Notes: generated by a model not told the origin, from the sequence alone. A stretch of 64,000 bases of DNA from Wenzhouxiangella sp. XN201 (GCF_011008905.1 NZ_JAAIVI010000017.1:1151282-1215281); one strand, 5' to 3'; positions 31,480 to 40,471 are shown, counted from the first letter of the stretch. Numbers and translations: made by a program.

Positions 31480-32097
31480 TTAGCCGCCTCTTCTGGACAT
31501 GCCCGCGGTAAGGATCAAGCGCAGGGCATCCTCGAAGGGGATATCTACCGGCTCGCACCATGCCTTCGGCACGAAAAGCGTGTAGCCGCCAATCTGGTAG
31601 CTCATCGGCAGGTAAACTGCGACCTCCCCCTCTTCGCCGAACGGCAGCTCGGAGAACTCCTCACGGGTAATGAATCCCAGCAGGCCGGCCTTGAGCTCCG
31701 GGTGGCGGACCATGACGACCTTGCTGAAACGCCGGGTGTCGTCGCTGGAAAAGTACTCCACGAAATCCTTGGTGGCCCGGAACACCGATTTGATCACCGG
31801 CATGCGGTCGAGAATGGCTTCGCCCAGGTCAATGAACTTGCGGAATAGCCACATCTGGCTCAGCACGCCGATGGCAATGACCAGTACGATGCCGCCGATC
31901 AGTCCCATGCCCGTGATGTACAGGTCCTCCGGCAGGACCAGCTTGATCAGAGTGCCGATTCCTTTCTCGGCGATGCCGGCAAGCCAGATGACGATCGCCA
32001 GCGTCAGCGCGATCGGGATGATCGCGGCCAGACCCTTGAGGAACAGGCCGACCAGTCGCGTGACGAGGGATTCGGGTTGATCGGATTCAGAGTTCAT
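31480..32097 (-). CDS. DUF502-family membrane protein
   Basis: 205 residues with two membrane helices ('FLKGLAAIIPIALTLAIVIWLAGI' and 'GMGLIGGIVLVIAIGVLSQMW') and a soluble C-terminal domain. Family hallmarks are 'IPVIKSVF'-type sequence (here 'RMPVIKSVFRATKDFVEYFSSD') and 'VPKAWCEPVDIPFEDALRLILTAGM'. The function is unknown. It overlaps the small gene upstream by 11 bases and converges on prpC. Confidence 0.9.
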   Translation of the reverse strand: MNSESDQPESLVTRLVGLFLKGLAAIIPIALTLAIVIWLAGIAEKGIGTLIKLVLPEDLYITGMGLIGGIVLVIAIGVLSQMWLFRKFIDLGEAILDRMPVIKSVFRATKDFVEYFSSDDTRRFSKVVMVRHPELKAGLLGFITREEFSELPFGEEGEVAVYLPMSYQIGGYTLFVPKAWCEPVDIPFEDALRLILTAGMSRRGG

Positions 32098-32296
32098 CGA
32101 TCTGCTTCCTCAGTTTTTCACGCTGATCGGTGACGATGCGCTCGAGCGTTTCGATGCGTTCCCGCAGTTCGATTTCCACGCGCTCCAGGTGCTCACGGTC
32201 GACGCCGGTCTTCCGGCGTGCCTCGAACCAATAGCGTGCGACCGCGACGATGCCGATAATCGCCGCGATCGCGACCATGGCGGAGAAGATGTTCAT
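32087..32296 (-). CDS. Small single-helix membrane protein with coiled coil
   Basis: 69 residues: one transmembrane helix (about 3-22) and a charged C-terminal coiled coil ('REHLERVEIELRERIETLERIV...EKLRKQIDEL'). The layout recalls PspB-like membrane proteins, but the sequence alone does not establish homology. Its end overlaps the DUF502 start, so the two are probably made together. Confidence 0.7.
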   Translation of the reverse strand: MNIFSAMVAIAAIIGIVAVARYWFEARRKTGVDREHLERVEIELRERIETLERIVTDQREKLRKQIDEL

Positions 32297-32314
32297 CGCT
32301 TCAGACCTCGTTAC

Positions 32315-33379
32315 TCATGGACGGTTTTCGGGTAGTTCGTGCTGTTCCTCGGCGCCTTCACGCCGTCGACCCACCGGGATGCGCTCCATCAAGTGACACA
32401 AGCAGTCCTGCCTGATGACGCGTTCGTCGGTGGTCAGCATGGCCGGCATCATGGGGCTGCGGGTCAGGATATCGCCATCGTCGATGCTGAACCAGGTATC
32501 CGATAGATCGTGACCTCCGTGGTCGTGCACACGCAACGGATGGGATGCGTCGGTACTGACCCGGCCAAAGCGGGTGCCGGGTGGCAGTTCGCGGAAATTG
32601 AGCCGATCCAGAGCGGCCCTGAAAACGATATCCGAGCCGTCCGGTGTAAAGCTGAACGACAGCTCCGGCGCGACGTTGACGGTGGCGACCATCTGGAACA
32701 ACTCGATATCTTCCGGTGCCGGCGGTTCGCTATCAATTGATTCGGCGTTCAGTACCGAGGCCAGATAGGTCATGGCGTGATCTGTGCCGTCGAGTCGGCC
32801 CGGCGGTCCGCACTCGAGCGTCACGGCGGGGCAGAACTCGCCGAAAGCCATGGATTGGACGCCATGCGGCTGGGTGAAGTAGACCATGGTGCGCGAGAAC
32901 AGCGCCCCCAGTCTCAGATGTTGCGGCTCGATGCGGTTGATGGCGGCATAGTGCGGGTTCTCGCCGGTGTTGTTGTGGATATCGATACTGGCGAAGGGCT
33001 TGAGCGCCCGAGCATGCGCCGTGATGCGATCGAAAAGGTCGTGGATGGGCCCGCGCGGCGTGGTCGAGCCCGGCCAGCAGCGGTTGTAGTCGGGCTGATC
33101 GGAAAGATAGCGTCGGTTGCGACCGGCGGCGCGGACGTTGGCGATCAGCAGAACCAGGCTGCGCGGCAGGGGGTCGCGGGCGTAGCGACCCTTCAGAAGT
33201 CGCCGGACGGCCTCCCAGCCGGAAATCTCGTTGCCGTGCTGCAGGACACAAACGAACAGCGGCTGCGGCCGCCGGCCCGGCAGATGAATCAGGGTCGGTC
33301 CCTCGAGCCGCTCGTGTAGCCGGCCAGAGGGCAGGTCGAGCAGGCCGTCGGGAAGATGGTCAAGAATCAGGGGTTCCAT
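32315..33379 (-). CDS. Aspartoacylase/succinylglutamate desuccinylase-like protein (second paralogue)
   Basis: 354 residues. The M14/AspA zinc site appears as 'CVLQHGNEISGWEAVRRLL' (His, Glu) and 'FASIDIHNNTGENPHYAAIN' (His). 'RYLSDQPDYNRCWPG' matches the family arginine/asparagine substrate block. It differs greatly from the paralogue at 20401. The substrate cannot be inferred from context. It lies 18 bases upstream of the small membrane-protein gene on the same strand and divergent from the ABC cassette. Confidence 0.85.
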   Translation of the reverse strand: MEPLILDHLPDGLLDLPSGRLHERLEGPTLIHLPGRRPQPLFVCVLQHGNEISGWEAVRRLLKGRYARDPLPRSLVLLIANVRAAGRNRRYLSDQPDYNRCWPGSTTPRGPIHDLFDRITAHARALKPFASIDIHNNTGENPHYAAINRIEPQHLRLGALFSRTMVYFTQPHGVQSMAFGEFCPAVTLECGPPGRLDGTDHAMTYLASVLNAESIDSEPPAPEDIELFQMVATVNVAPELSFSFTPDGSDIVFRAALDRLNFRELPPGTRFGRVSTDASHPLRVHDHGGHDLSDTWFSIDDGDILTRSPMMPAMLTTDERVIRQDCLCHLMERIPVGRRREGAEEQHELPENRP

Positions 33380-33548
33380 ACCCGGACTAAGCTAACCGGT
33401 TAACGGCCGGGTGGGAAGACCTGCTAACGTGAACCGGCCGGATTCTCCCGCGCCCCGGGCAGTCTTGAAACCCGGGCGAGCAGCCCCTATGGTGCGCAGG
33501 GCAACGCAGCCAACGCTCGACCCCACAATCAACAATGAGAACTTGCCG

Positions 33549-34469
33549 ATGCTTGCAGCCAGAAACCTGACCCGTCGCTTCGGTGCACTGCTGGCCGTCG
33601 ACGACCTCAGTTTCGAGGTGGAACCGGGTACCGTGCTCGGGTTTCTCGGGCCCAACGGAGCCGGAAAGTCCACCACCATGAAGATGCTCACGGGTTTCCT
33701 CACACCCAGTTCGGGCACGGCCGAAGTATTCGGTCACGATATTCGCGATGACTCGCTCGCTGCCCGCCGCCAGATTGGCTACCTGCCCGAGGGAGCGCCG
33801 CTGTATGGCGAACTGACGGTGGCGCAGATGCTGGATTTCGTCGCTGCCGCGCGCGGGTTTTCGGGCGACCAGGCGCGTCGTCGAATGGCCGATGCGGCGG
33901 CGCGGCTGGAACTCGAGCCGGTCTTGAGTCAGACCATCGAGACCTTGTCGAAGGGTTTCAAGCGGCGCGTCGGCCTGGCCCAGGCGATTCTCCACGATCC
34001 GCCGGTTCTCATCCTCGACGAGCCGACCGACGGTCTCGACCCCAATCAGAAACAGCAGGTGCGCCAGCTCATCCGCGAAATGGCACCGGACAAGATCATC
34101 GTCATCTCCACGCACATCCTCGAGGAGGTGGATTCCCTGTGCAGCCGGGCGATGATCATCGCGCGCGGTCGCCTGCTGGCCGATGACACGCCGCCAGGCT
34201 TGTTGGCGCGCTCGCGTTATCACAATGCTGTGACGCTCACACTCGATGAGCCGGAGCGCGCGGCTTCGCGCCTGGGCGAACTGCCCGAAGCTCGCGAGGT
34301 CGAGGTGCGCAATGCCCGAGTGACGGTGTTTCCCTCCGGACAGGGTGATCTGTTCCAGGCCGTGAGCCGCATGATCGAGGCGCGCAACTGGACGGTGCAC
34401 CAACTGCAACTGGAGCCCGGTCGGCTCGACGAGGTGTTTCGCGGCATCACGCGCGAGGAGGCGGCATGA
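33549..34469 (+). CDS. ABC transporter ATPase (GldA-like)
   Basis: 306 residues from the ATG at 33549. Walker A 'GPNGAGKSTTMKML', Q-loop 'IGYLPEGAPLYGELT', signature 'LSKGFKRRVGLAQAI' and Walker B 'VLILDEPTDGLDPNQ' with the switch His in 'VISTHILEEV' are intact. It belongs to the ABC-2 drug/polysaccharide-type group and resembles GldA. It overlaps the permease by four bases. The first gene of a four-gene cassette with permease, GldG-like and DUF4340 proteins. Confidence 0.94.
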   Translation: MLAARNLTRRFGALLAVDDLSFEVEPGTVLGFLGPNGAGKSTTMKMLTGFLTPSSGTAEVFGHDIRDDSLAARRQIGYLPEGAPLYGELTVAQMLDFVAAARGFSGDQARRRMADAAARLELEPVLSQTIETLSKGFKRRVGLAQAILHDPPVLILDEPTDGLDPNQKQQVRQLIREMAPDKIIVISTHILEEVDSLCSRAMIIARGRLLADDTPPGLLARSRYHNAVTLTLDEPERAASRLGELPEAREVEVRNARVTVFPSGQGDLFQAVSRMIEARNWTVHQLQLEPGRLDEVFRGITREEAA

Positions 34470-35206
34470 CAGCACGCAACATCACGACCATCATGCGGCG
34501 CGAACTGGCGGGGTATTTCGCGACGCCGGTGGCTTACGTGTTCATCGTTATCTTCCTGATCATGTCGGCGGCTTTTACGTTTTACCTGGGCGGTTTCTAT
34601 GAGCGCGAGATTGCCGACCTGGAGCCGTTCTTCCGTTTCCATCCCTGGCTCTACCTGTTCCTGGTGCCGGCAGTGGGCATGCGGCTGTGGGCCGAGGAAC
34701 GCAAGTACGGCACGATCGAACTGCTGCTGACCCTGCCGCTGACGGTCAGCGAGGCGGTGGTCGGCAAGTTCCTTGCCGCCTGGCTGTTCGTCGGCCTGGC
34801 GCTGGCGCTGACCTTTCCGATCTGGATCACGGTCAATGTACTCGGCGATCCCGACAACGGTGTGATCGTGGCCGCTTACCTGGGCAGCTGGCTGATGGCC
34901 GGCGGCATGCTGGCCATCAGCGCGGCGCTGTCGGCGGTGACCCGTAACCAGGTCGTGGCCTTCATCCTTTCGGTCGTGATCTGCTTCGGTTTCCTGCTGT
35001 CCGGGCTGCCGATGGTGCTCGACCTGTTCCGGGGCTGGCTGCCCCAGACCCTGCTCGACGGGATCGCCAACCTGAGCTTCCTGGCGCATTTCACGTCGAT
35101 CTCGCGCGGGGTGATCGATTTGCGCGATCTGATCTACTTCGCCCTGGTCATCGGCTTCTGGTTGCTGGCCAATCGCATCATTCTGGAAATGAAGAAGGCG
35201 GACTGA
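34466..35206 (+). CDS. ABC-2 type permease (GldF-like)
   Basis: 246 residues with six predicted helices. 'FATPVAYVFIVIFLIMSAAFTFYLGGFYERE', 'PWLYLFLVPAVGMRLWAEERKYGTIELLLTLPLTVSEAVVGKFLAAWLF' and the following helices match the GldF/ABC-2 membrane family. It forms the membrane channel for the preceding ATPase and is coupled to it by a four-base overlap. Confidence 0.93.
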   Translation: MTARNITTIMRRELAGYFATPVAYVFIVIFLIMSAAFTFYLGGFYEREIADLEPFFRFHPWLYLFLVPAVGMRLWAEERKYGTIELLLTLPLTVSEAVVGKFLAAWLFVGLALALTFPIWITVNVLGDPDNGVIVAAYLGSWLMAGGMLAISAALSAVTRNQVVAFILSVVICFGFLLSGLPMVLDLFRGWLPQTLLDGIANLSFLAHFTSISRGVIDLRDLIYFALVIGFWLLANRIILEMKKAD

Positions 35207-35209
35207 AGC

Positions 35210-37060
35210 ATGTCGAAGAACATCTACAGCGCAACCGGTCTGGCCTTGCTGGCCGTCCTCTTCCTGGCCCTGACGATTCTCATCGGCGCGAGTTTGCGCG
35301 GTGTGCGGGTGGATTTGACCGAGCAGGGTCTCTACACACTGAGTCCGGGCACCATCAACCTGCTCGAGGATCTGCAAGAACCGGTCACGCTCGAGTTCTA
35401 CTTCAGCGAGGAGGCCAGCTCCGACTTGCCGATGGTGCGCAACTTTGCCCGCCGCGTGCAGGAACTGCTCGACGAAATGGCCGATCAGGCCGGTGGCAAT
35501 CTCGAGGTGGAGCGCATCGATCCCGAACCGTTTACCGAGGCCGAGGACCAGGCCGCCCGCTACGGGCTGGAGGCCGTGCCCGTCGGCAGCGGCGGCGAGG
35601 AACTCTACCTGGGCATTGTCGGCACCAACATGATCGACGGCCTGGAAGTGCTGCCATTCCTCTCTCCGGGGCGGGAATCCTTTCTCGAATACGAACTGGC
35701 GCGGATGATCTACCTGCTCGGACGGCCCGACAAGCCGCGGGTGGCCTTGCTCAGCGGCCTGGACATGGATGGCGGCGTCGACATGCAGACCGGCCAGCAG
35801 CGCGAGCCCTGGGCGGTGCTCGAGCAGATCGAGCAGATGTTCGACGTCGAGACCGTCGAGGTCGACGCCGATTCCCTGCCGGAAGCCACCGACGTACTGG
35901 TGCTGGTGCATCCGCAGGGTCTGCCCGAAGCGCTGCTCTCCGACATCGAGGGCTTTCTGGCCGGCGGCGGGCGGCTGCTCGCTTTCGTGGATCCTTTCGC
36001 CGAAACCGCAATGCCCGATAACCCCCAGGATCCGATGGCGGTGATGAGCATGGACCGCACGTCCAATCTCGAAACGCTGTTCGAGGCCTGGGGATTGGAG
36101 TTCAGCAGCGATCAGTTCGTTGCCGACGCCGGCCTGGCGCTGCAGGTCAACACCGGGCAAGGCGGTAGCCCCGTCCGCCATGCCGCCATTCTGGGCGTGA
36201 CGCGCGAGTTCATGAATCGTGACGATGTCGTTACCGGCGAACTCGATGCGGTCAATCTTGCCAGTGCCGGCCGTCTCGACCTGAGCGAGGAAAGCCCGCT
36301 GTCGCTGGAGCCGTTGTTGACCTCGAGTGAACAGGCCGGCCTGATGGATGTCGGTCGTCTGGAAATGTTGTCCGATCCGTCCGAGTTGATGTCGGAAATG
36401 GGCGCCACTGGCGAGCGCTACACCCTGGCGGCACGACTCGACGGCGAGGTGCCGCGGGCCTTCGGCGATGACGAGGGAGATGGCTATTCGCTCAACGCCA
36501 TCGTCGTGTCCGATGTCGATTTCCTGGCCGATCGCTACTGGGTGCAGCGCCAGCGGTTCTTCGGCACCAGCGTGCTCGATCCCTTTGCCGGCAACGGCGA
36601 TTTCGTCGTCAACGCCATCGACAACCTGATCGGCAATGCCGACCTGATCAGCGTGCGCTCGCGCGCCACCTCGAGCCGGCCGTTTACCCTGGTCGATTCG
36701 CTGCGGCGCGAAGCCGAGCGCAACCTACGTACCACCGAGCAACGCCTGGAGTCGGAATTGGCCGAGACCGAGCGCCGCCTGGGTGAATTGCAGCAGGCGC
36801 GCGGTGATTCGGATCTTGCCATTCTGACCCCGGAGCAGGAAGCCGAGCTCGACCGCTTCATGGAACAGCGCCTGGAAATTCGGCGCCAGCTGCGCCAGGT
36901 GCGGCGCGAACTCGACCAGGACATCGAGGCGCTGGGTACACGCATCAAGATCATCAACATCGCTCTGGTGCCGGTCCTGGTCACCGCTTTCGCGCTGGCC
37001 GTGGCTTGGCGTCGGAGCCGCCGGCAGAAGGCCCGCCACAGGGGAGGGGACAGCGAATGA
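35210..37060 (+). CDS. GldG-like ABC auxiliary protein
   Basis: 616 residues. An N-terminal helix ('ATGLALLAVLFLALTILIGASLRG') precedes the 'VDLTEQGLYTLSPGTINLLEDLQEPVTLEFYFSE' block that marks the GldG/ABC_transp_aux family. A large periplasmic domain follows, then a coiled coil (about 505-590) and a C-terminal helix ('IALVPVLVTAFALAVAWRRSRRQKAR'). In gliding Bacteroidota GldG works with GldA/GldF; in gammaproteobacteria the cassette's cargo is unknown. Confidence 0.9.
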   Translation: MSKNIYSATGLALLAVLFLALTILIGASLRGVRVDLTEQGLYTLSPGTINLLEDLQEPVTLEFYFSEEASSDLPMVRNFARRVQELLDEMADQAGGNLEVERIDPEPFTEAEDQAARYGLEAVPVGSGGEELYLGIVGTNMIDGLEVLPFLSPGRESFLEYELARMIYLLGRPDKPRVALLSGLDMDGGVDMQTGQQREPWAVLEQIEQMFDVETVEVDADSLPEATDVLVLVHPQGLPEALLSDIEGFLAGGGRLLAFVDPFAETAMPDNPQDPMAVMSMDRTSNLETLFEAWGLEFSSDQFVADAGLALQVNTGQGGSPVRHAAILGVTREFMNRDDVVTGELDAVNLASAGRLDLSEESPLSLEPLLTSSEQAGLMDVGRLEMLSDPSELMSEMGATGERYTLAARLDGEVPRAFGDDEGDGYSLNAIVVSDVDFLADRYWVQRQRFFGTSVLDPFAGNGDFVVNAIDNLIGNADLISVRSRATSSRPFTLVDSLRREAERNLRTTEQRLESELAETERRLGELQQARGDSDLAILTPEQEAELDRFMEQRLEIRRQLRQVRRELDQDIEALGTRIKIINIALVPVLVTAFALAVAWRRSRRQKARHRGGDSE

Positions 37061-38127
37061 TGAACGCTCGCATGCTCATCGTTCTGGCCCTGGCAACCGT
37101 CATCGTCCTGGCGCTGTCGATTGTCCTGGTCAACCGTTCCGGCGATGATCCGGAGACCGCAGCCGATCGCTTGCTGTTGCCCGAGCTGAAGGATCGCGTC
37201 AACGACATCGCCGCGCTCGACATCATTGGTGCCGACGGTGAAACAGTGGCGCAGTTGCGGCGCGACCGCGAGCGCTGGCGCTTGCGCGAAATGCACGATC
37301 ATGAGGCCAGCTTCCGGCTCATCCACGATCTGCTGCGCGACCTGGTCGAGGCGCAGCGGCTGGAAGCCCGCACCGAGAATCCCGAATGGCATGCCCGCCT
37401 GGGCCTGGCCGATCCCGGTTCGGGCGAAGGCAGCGGCGTGGCCGTTCGTTTTCCGGGAGCGGCGTTCGACGGCGTCATCATCGGCAAGTCCGACCCGGCT
37501 GACATCGGGCGCTACGCTCGCATCGAGGGTGAGTCGCGCAGCTGGCTCACCGACCTGGACCCCGAACTGCCGACCGAAGCGATCGGCTGGCTGGAGACGG
37601 CCATCATGGACATTCCAGCGGCCGATATCGCTGCGGTCAGCATCCGCCATCCCGACGGACAGACGGTTGAACTCCGGCCGGCGGATGAAGCGGGTGAGAC
37701 CTGGGTTTTGCTTGACGCGCCGGCCGAGCGCGAGGTCAAGCCGGCCTGGCAGTTGCGGCAGGCGGCTTCTGCGCTGGCGGCACTGGGCATGGAGGATGTC
37801 CGCCCGCACAAGCGCGTGCCCGACGATGCCGTGGAGGTGCGCTATCGGACCCGCGACGGCCTGGACTTCAATGCCTCGTTGTTCGCCGAAGATGACGCCC
37901 ACTGGGTGCGTTTCACGGTCGCACCCGCGCCCAAGGAGGCTGACGAAGAAGACGAGCGATCGGCTCGGGATGAGGGCGAAGTGGGCGCAGATGATGATGA
38001 ATCGGTTATCGATGCTGTCGCCGTGGACGGAAGGCTCTCGCCCTGGCAATACGCGATTTCGGAATCGCGTTTCGAACGCATGACCCATCGGCTCGAGGAC
38101 CTGCTGGAACCGGGTGAAGGAGACTGA
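37057..38127 (+). CDS. DUF4340 protein linked to Gld-like ABC transporter
   Basis: 356 residues from the ATG at 37057, overlapping the previous stop by four bases. One N-terminal helix ('MLIVLALATVIVLALSIVLV') anchors a large periplasmic domain with repeats typical of DUF4340 ('RERWRLREMHDHEASFRLIHDLLRDLVEAQRLEART', 'VAVRFPGAAFDGVIIGKSDPADIGRYARI'). A very acidic stretch near residues 300-330 is unusual. Its function probably depends on the ABC genes upstream. It abuts convergent oxyR with no gap. Confidence 0.88.
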   Translation: MMNARMLIVLALATVIVLALSIVLVNRSGDDPETAADRLLLPELKDRVNDIAALDIIGADGETVAQLRRDRERWRLREMHDHEASFRLIHDLLRDLVEAQRLEARTENPEWHARLGLADPGSGEGSGVAVRFPGAAFDGVIIGKSDPADIGRYARIEGESRSWLTDLDPELPTEAIGWLETAIMDIPAADIAAVSIRHPDGQTVELRPADEAGETWVLLDAPAEREVKPAWQLRQAASALAALGMEDVRPHKRVPDDAVEVRYRTRDGLDFNASLFAEDDAHWVRFTVAPAPKEADEEDERSARDEGEVGADDDESVIDAVAVDGRLSPWQYAISESRFERMTHRLEDLLEPGEGD

Positions 38128-39063
38128 TCAGGCGCTCGGTCGCGTCGGCTCCTGCGTCTGGCCCGGATCGAGCAGTTCGGAGTCGATTGCGGCAAAAAGG
38201 CCGGCCAGTTCCTCGAGAAACTCTCCCAGCGCCGAAGTCTTGCGCCAGGCCATGGCAATGGTCCGTTTCGGCCCCGGCTGCCGAAAGGGGCGGGTGACCA
38301 GATTATCGGTGTGGGCCACCGGCGGCTTGACGGCCAGCGTCGGCATCAGCGTGATGCCGGTATTGGCTGCCACCATCTGCCGCAAGGTTTCCATGCTCGT
38401 GGCGTGAAAGTCCAGCTTCTCCTGTGCGCCGGCCAGCTGACAGACTTCCAGGGCCTGATCGCGCAGGCAATGGCCATCCTCAAGCAGCAGCAGTTCCTGG
38501 TCCTGGAGATCGGTCATGTCGATGAACTCGCGGCGGGCGAGTGGGTGATGGTCCGGAACCGCCAGCACGAAAGGCTCTTCGAACAGGATCCGGCTGTGTA
38601 GCCACTCCTCGGATACAGGCAGGGCGAGCAGGCCGGCATCGAGCCGCCCCTGGCCGAGCATCTCGATCACGTCCTCGGTCTTTTCCTCGTAAAGGCGAAG
38701 CGTCAGGCGCGGAAAGGCCTTGCGGATGGCCGGCACGACGTGTGGCAGCAGGTAGGGGGCCAGGGTTGGAAAAATACCAATGCGAACCGTACCGCTATGC
38801 GGGTCACGCGATCGCCGGGCGATCGCCCGGATCGCTTCGACCTCGCCGAGCAATGTGCGCGCCCGGGCCACGATTTCCTCACCCACCGGCGTGAGCATGA
38901 CCTGGCGCGGGTGGCGCTCGACCAATTGCACGTCCAGTTCGTCCTCGAGCTTGCGGATCTGCGTGCTCAGGGTCGGCTGGCTGACGTGACAGAGTTCGGC
39001 AGCACGCGAAAAATGTCGGACTTCGGCCAGGGCGAGCAGGTATTGCAGGGCGCGCAGGTTCAT
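38128..39063 (-). CDS. oxyR: Hydrogen-peroxide-sensing LysR-type regulator OxyR
   Basis: 311 residues from the ATG at 39063. The N-terminal winged helix ('HFSRAAELCHVSQPTLSTQIRKLEDELDVQLVER') is followed by the sensor domain with the redox pair at residues 199 and 208 ('DGHCLRDQALEVCQ'), the same numbering as E. coli OxyR. Peroxide should form the disulfide and activate target genes. It is divergent from ahpC and a well-spaced OxyR operator sits 11 bases before its own start, so it probably controls both directions. Confidence 0.96.
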   Translation of the reverse strand: MNLRALQYLLALAEVRHFSRAAELCHVSQPTLSTQIRKLEDELDVQLVERHPRQVMLTPVGEEIVARARTLLGEVEAIRAIARRSRDPHSGTVRIGIFPTLAPYLLPHVVPAIRKAFPRLTLRLYEEKTEDVIEMLGQGRLDAGLLALPVSEEWLHSRILFEEPFVLAVPDHHPLARREFIDMTDLQDQELLLLEDGHCLRDQALEVCQLAGAQEKLDFHATSMETLRQMVAANTGITLMPTLAVKPPVAHTDNLVTRPFRQPGPKRTIAMAWRKTSALGEFLEELAGLFAAIDSELLDPGQTQEPTRPSA

Positions 39064-39073
39064 GCGCGGAATC

Positions 39074-39110
39074 ATATCAATTAACTATGGCAGCGATTGA
39101 ATCATTCAAT
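39074..39110. promoter_or_regulatory. Predicted OxyR operator between oxyR and ahpC
   Basis: Four tetramers at exactly 7-base spacing match the OxyR pattern ATAG-N7-CTAT-N7-ATAG-N7-CTAT: ATAT (39074), CTAT (39085), ATTG (39096) and CAAT (39107), 13 of 16 positions. A TTGAAA hexamer follows immediately at 39111 on the ahpC side and could be the -35. A separate GTATGC/GCATAC inverted repeat lies further toward ahpC. Confidence 0.75.
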
Positions 39111-39212
39111 TTGAAAACCAGCTTCTCCGACCCGATTTCATCCACTGTATGCAAAACATGCATACTAAATAAATTAATTGATGAAGTCTGAATGCAAAGG
39201 AGTTCCAATAAC

Positions 39213-39752
39213 ATGCTCACGATTGGCGACAAGTTCCCGAACTACAGCCTGAAAGCGACTGTAAGTACCGACATGGAGTCGGCCTTCACCGAGATCGACA
39301 ACAACAGCTATGAAGGCAAGTGGCAGCTGGTGTTCTTCTATCCGAAGGATTTCACCTTTGTCTGCCCGACCGAGATCAAGGCCTTCAGTGACCTGGCCGA
39401 TGAATTTGCAGATCGGGACTGCCAGGTACTCGCCGCCAGCACCGACACGGAGTTCGTCCACCTGGCCTGGCGCCAGCATCATGACGACCTGAAGGAACTC
39501 GCCATTCCGATGCTGGCCGACGTCAAGCGCGAGCTGAGCTCGGCTCTCGGAATCCTGCATCCGGAAGAGGGTGTCGCCACCCGGGCGACCTTCCTGGTCG
39601 ATCCGCAGGGCATCATTCGCCATGTCTCGGTTACCGACATGAGCGTTGGTCGCAACCCGAAGGAAGTTCTTCGCATCCTCGACGCACTGCAGACCGATGA
39701 ACTCTGCCCGTGCAACTGGCAGCCGGGCGAAGACGTTCTTCAGGCCGCTTGA
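39213..39752 (+). CDS. ahpC: Alkyl hydroperoxide reductase peroxiredoxin
   Basis: 179 residues from the ATG at 39213, preceded by AAAGGAG. Typical 2-Cys peroxiredoxin: peroxidatic Cys51 in 'FFYPKDFTFVCPTE' and C-terminal cysteines 165 and 167 in 'ELCPCNW'. The CxC-type tail and the partner AhpD downstream match the AhpC-AhpD class, in which AhpD rather than AhpF reduces AhpC. An OxyR site lies about 100 bases upstream. Confidence 0.96.
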   Translation: MLTIGDKFPNYSLKATVSTDMESAFTEIDNNSYEGKWQLVFFYPKDFTFVCPTEIKAFSDLADEFADRDCQVLAASTDTEFVHLAWRQHHDDLKELAIPMLADVKRELSSALGILHPEEGVATRATFLVDPQGIIRHVSVTDMSVGRNPKEVLRILDALQTDELCPCNWQPGEDVLQAA

Positions 39753-39777
39753 TCGGCTGCATCCGGCCAATCAAGTC

Positions 39778-39817
39778 ATCCCGGAAAGCCGCGCCTCCCG
39801 CGCGGCTTATCCGGGAT
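39778..39817 (+). other. Strong intercistronic hairpin between ahpC and ahpD
   Basis: A 17-pair stem with one bulged A: the left arm starts ATCCCGGAAAGCC, the right arm ends CTTATCCGGGAT, and the loop is five bases. No U-tract follows, so it is not a standard terminator. It more likely affects mRNA stability or partial read-through from ahpC into ahpD. Confidence 0.7.
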
Positions 39818-39855
39818 CTCCCCACCACACTGATTGATCCGAATCGAGTATTTTC

Positions 39856-40413
39856 ATGAGCATTGACAACATCAAGCAGCAGATTCCCGACTACGCAAAG
39901 GATCTGCGCATTAACATCGGCAACGTGCTGGACCCGGAACGGGCCGAGGGCATGTCCGCCGAACAGATTTACGGCATCGCCCTGGCGACCGCCATCTCCA
40001 GCCGCAACCCGCAACTGATCGCGGCCGTGGAAGAAGAAGCCGCTTCGCATCTCAGTGATGCGTGGCTCACGGCCACCAAGGCTGCGGCCGCCATCATGGG
40101 GATGAACAACATCTACTACCGCTTTGTTCATCTGGCCTCGAACAAGGACTACGGCAGTATGCCGGCAGGCCTGCGCATGAGCGTCATCGGTCGGCCGGGT
40201 ATCGACAAGGCCGACTTCGAGCTGATGTCATTGGCGGTTTCGGCCGTCAACGGCTGCGGCCAGTGCATCGACAGCCACGAGAAGGTGCTCAAGCAGGCCG
40301 GCGTGGGCAACGAGGTCATCCAGCATGCCGTTCGCATCGCCTCGGTGATCCACGCGGTGGCTACGGTATTTGATGCCGAACAGGCGACGGCCGGAATGCA
40401 GTCAGCCGCCTGA
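39856..40413 (+). CDS. ahpD: Alkylhydroperoxidase AhpD
   Basis: 185 residues. The catalytic CxxC is Cys134/Cys137 in 'AVNGCGQCIDSHEKVL' with the family histidine at 141. AhpD relays reducing equivalents to AhpC. The N-terminal half ('ATAISSRNPQLIAAVEEEAASHLSD') matches full-length AhpD rather than the short carboxymuconolactone-decarboxylase group. It is followed by a strong terminator shared with the convergent thioesterase gene. Confidence 0.95.
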   Translation: MSIDNIKQQIPDYAKDLRINIGNVLDPERAEGMSAEQIYGIALATAISSRNPQLIAAVEEEAASHLSDAWLTATKAAAAIMGMNNIYYRFVHLASNKDYGSMPAGLRMSVIGRPGIDKADFELMSLAVSAVNGCGQCIDSHEKVLKQAGVGNEVIQHAVRIASVIHAVATVFDAEQATAGMQSAA

Positions 40414-40471
40414 GGCGGGGACACCCGGACGACTATGTATTGTGCCCGGGGCCAGAGCCCCGGCTCTCCTT

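Noticed and set aside
34220..36181. Long open frame of 653 codons on the minus strand
   Set aside because: It is antisense to the ABC permease and GldG-like genes, with His/Gln/Arg-rich low-complexity translation typical of GC-rich shadow frames.
36535..38088. Long minus-strand open frame
   Set aside because: Antisense to the GldG-like and DUF4340 genes, which have clear domains and coupled starts.
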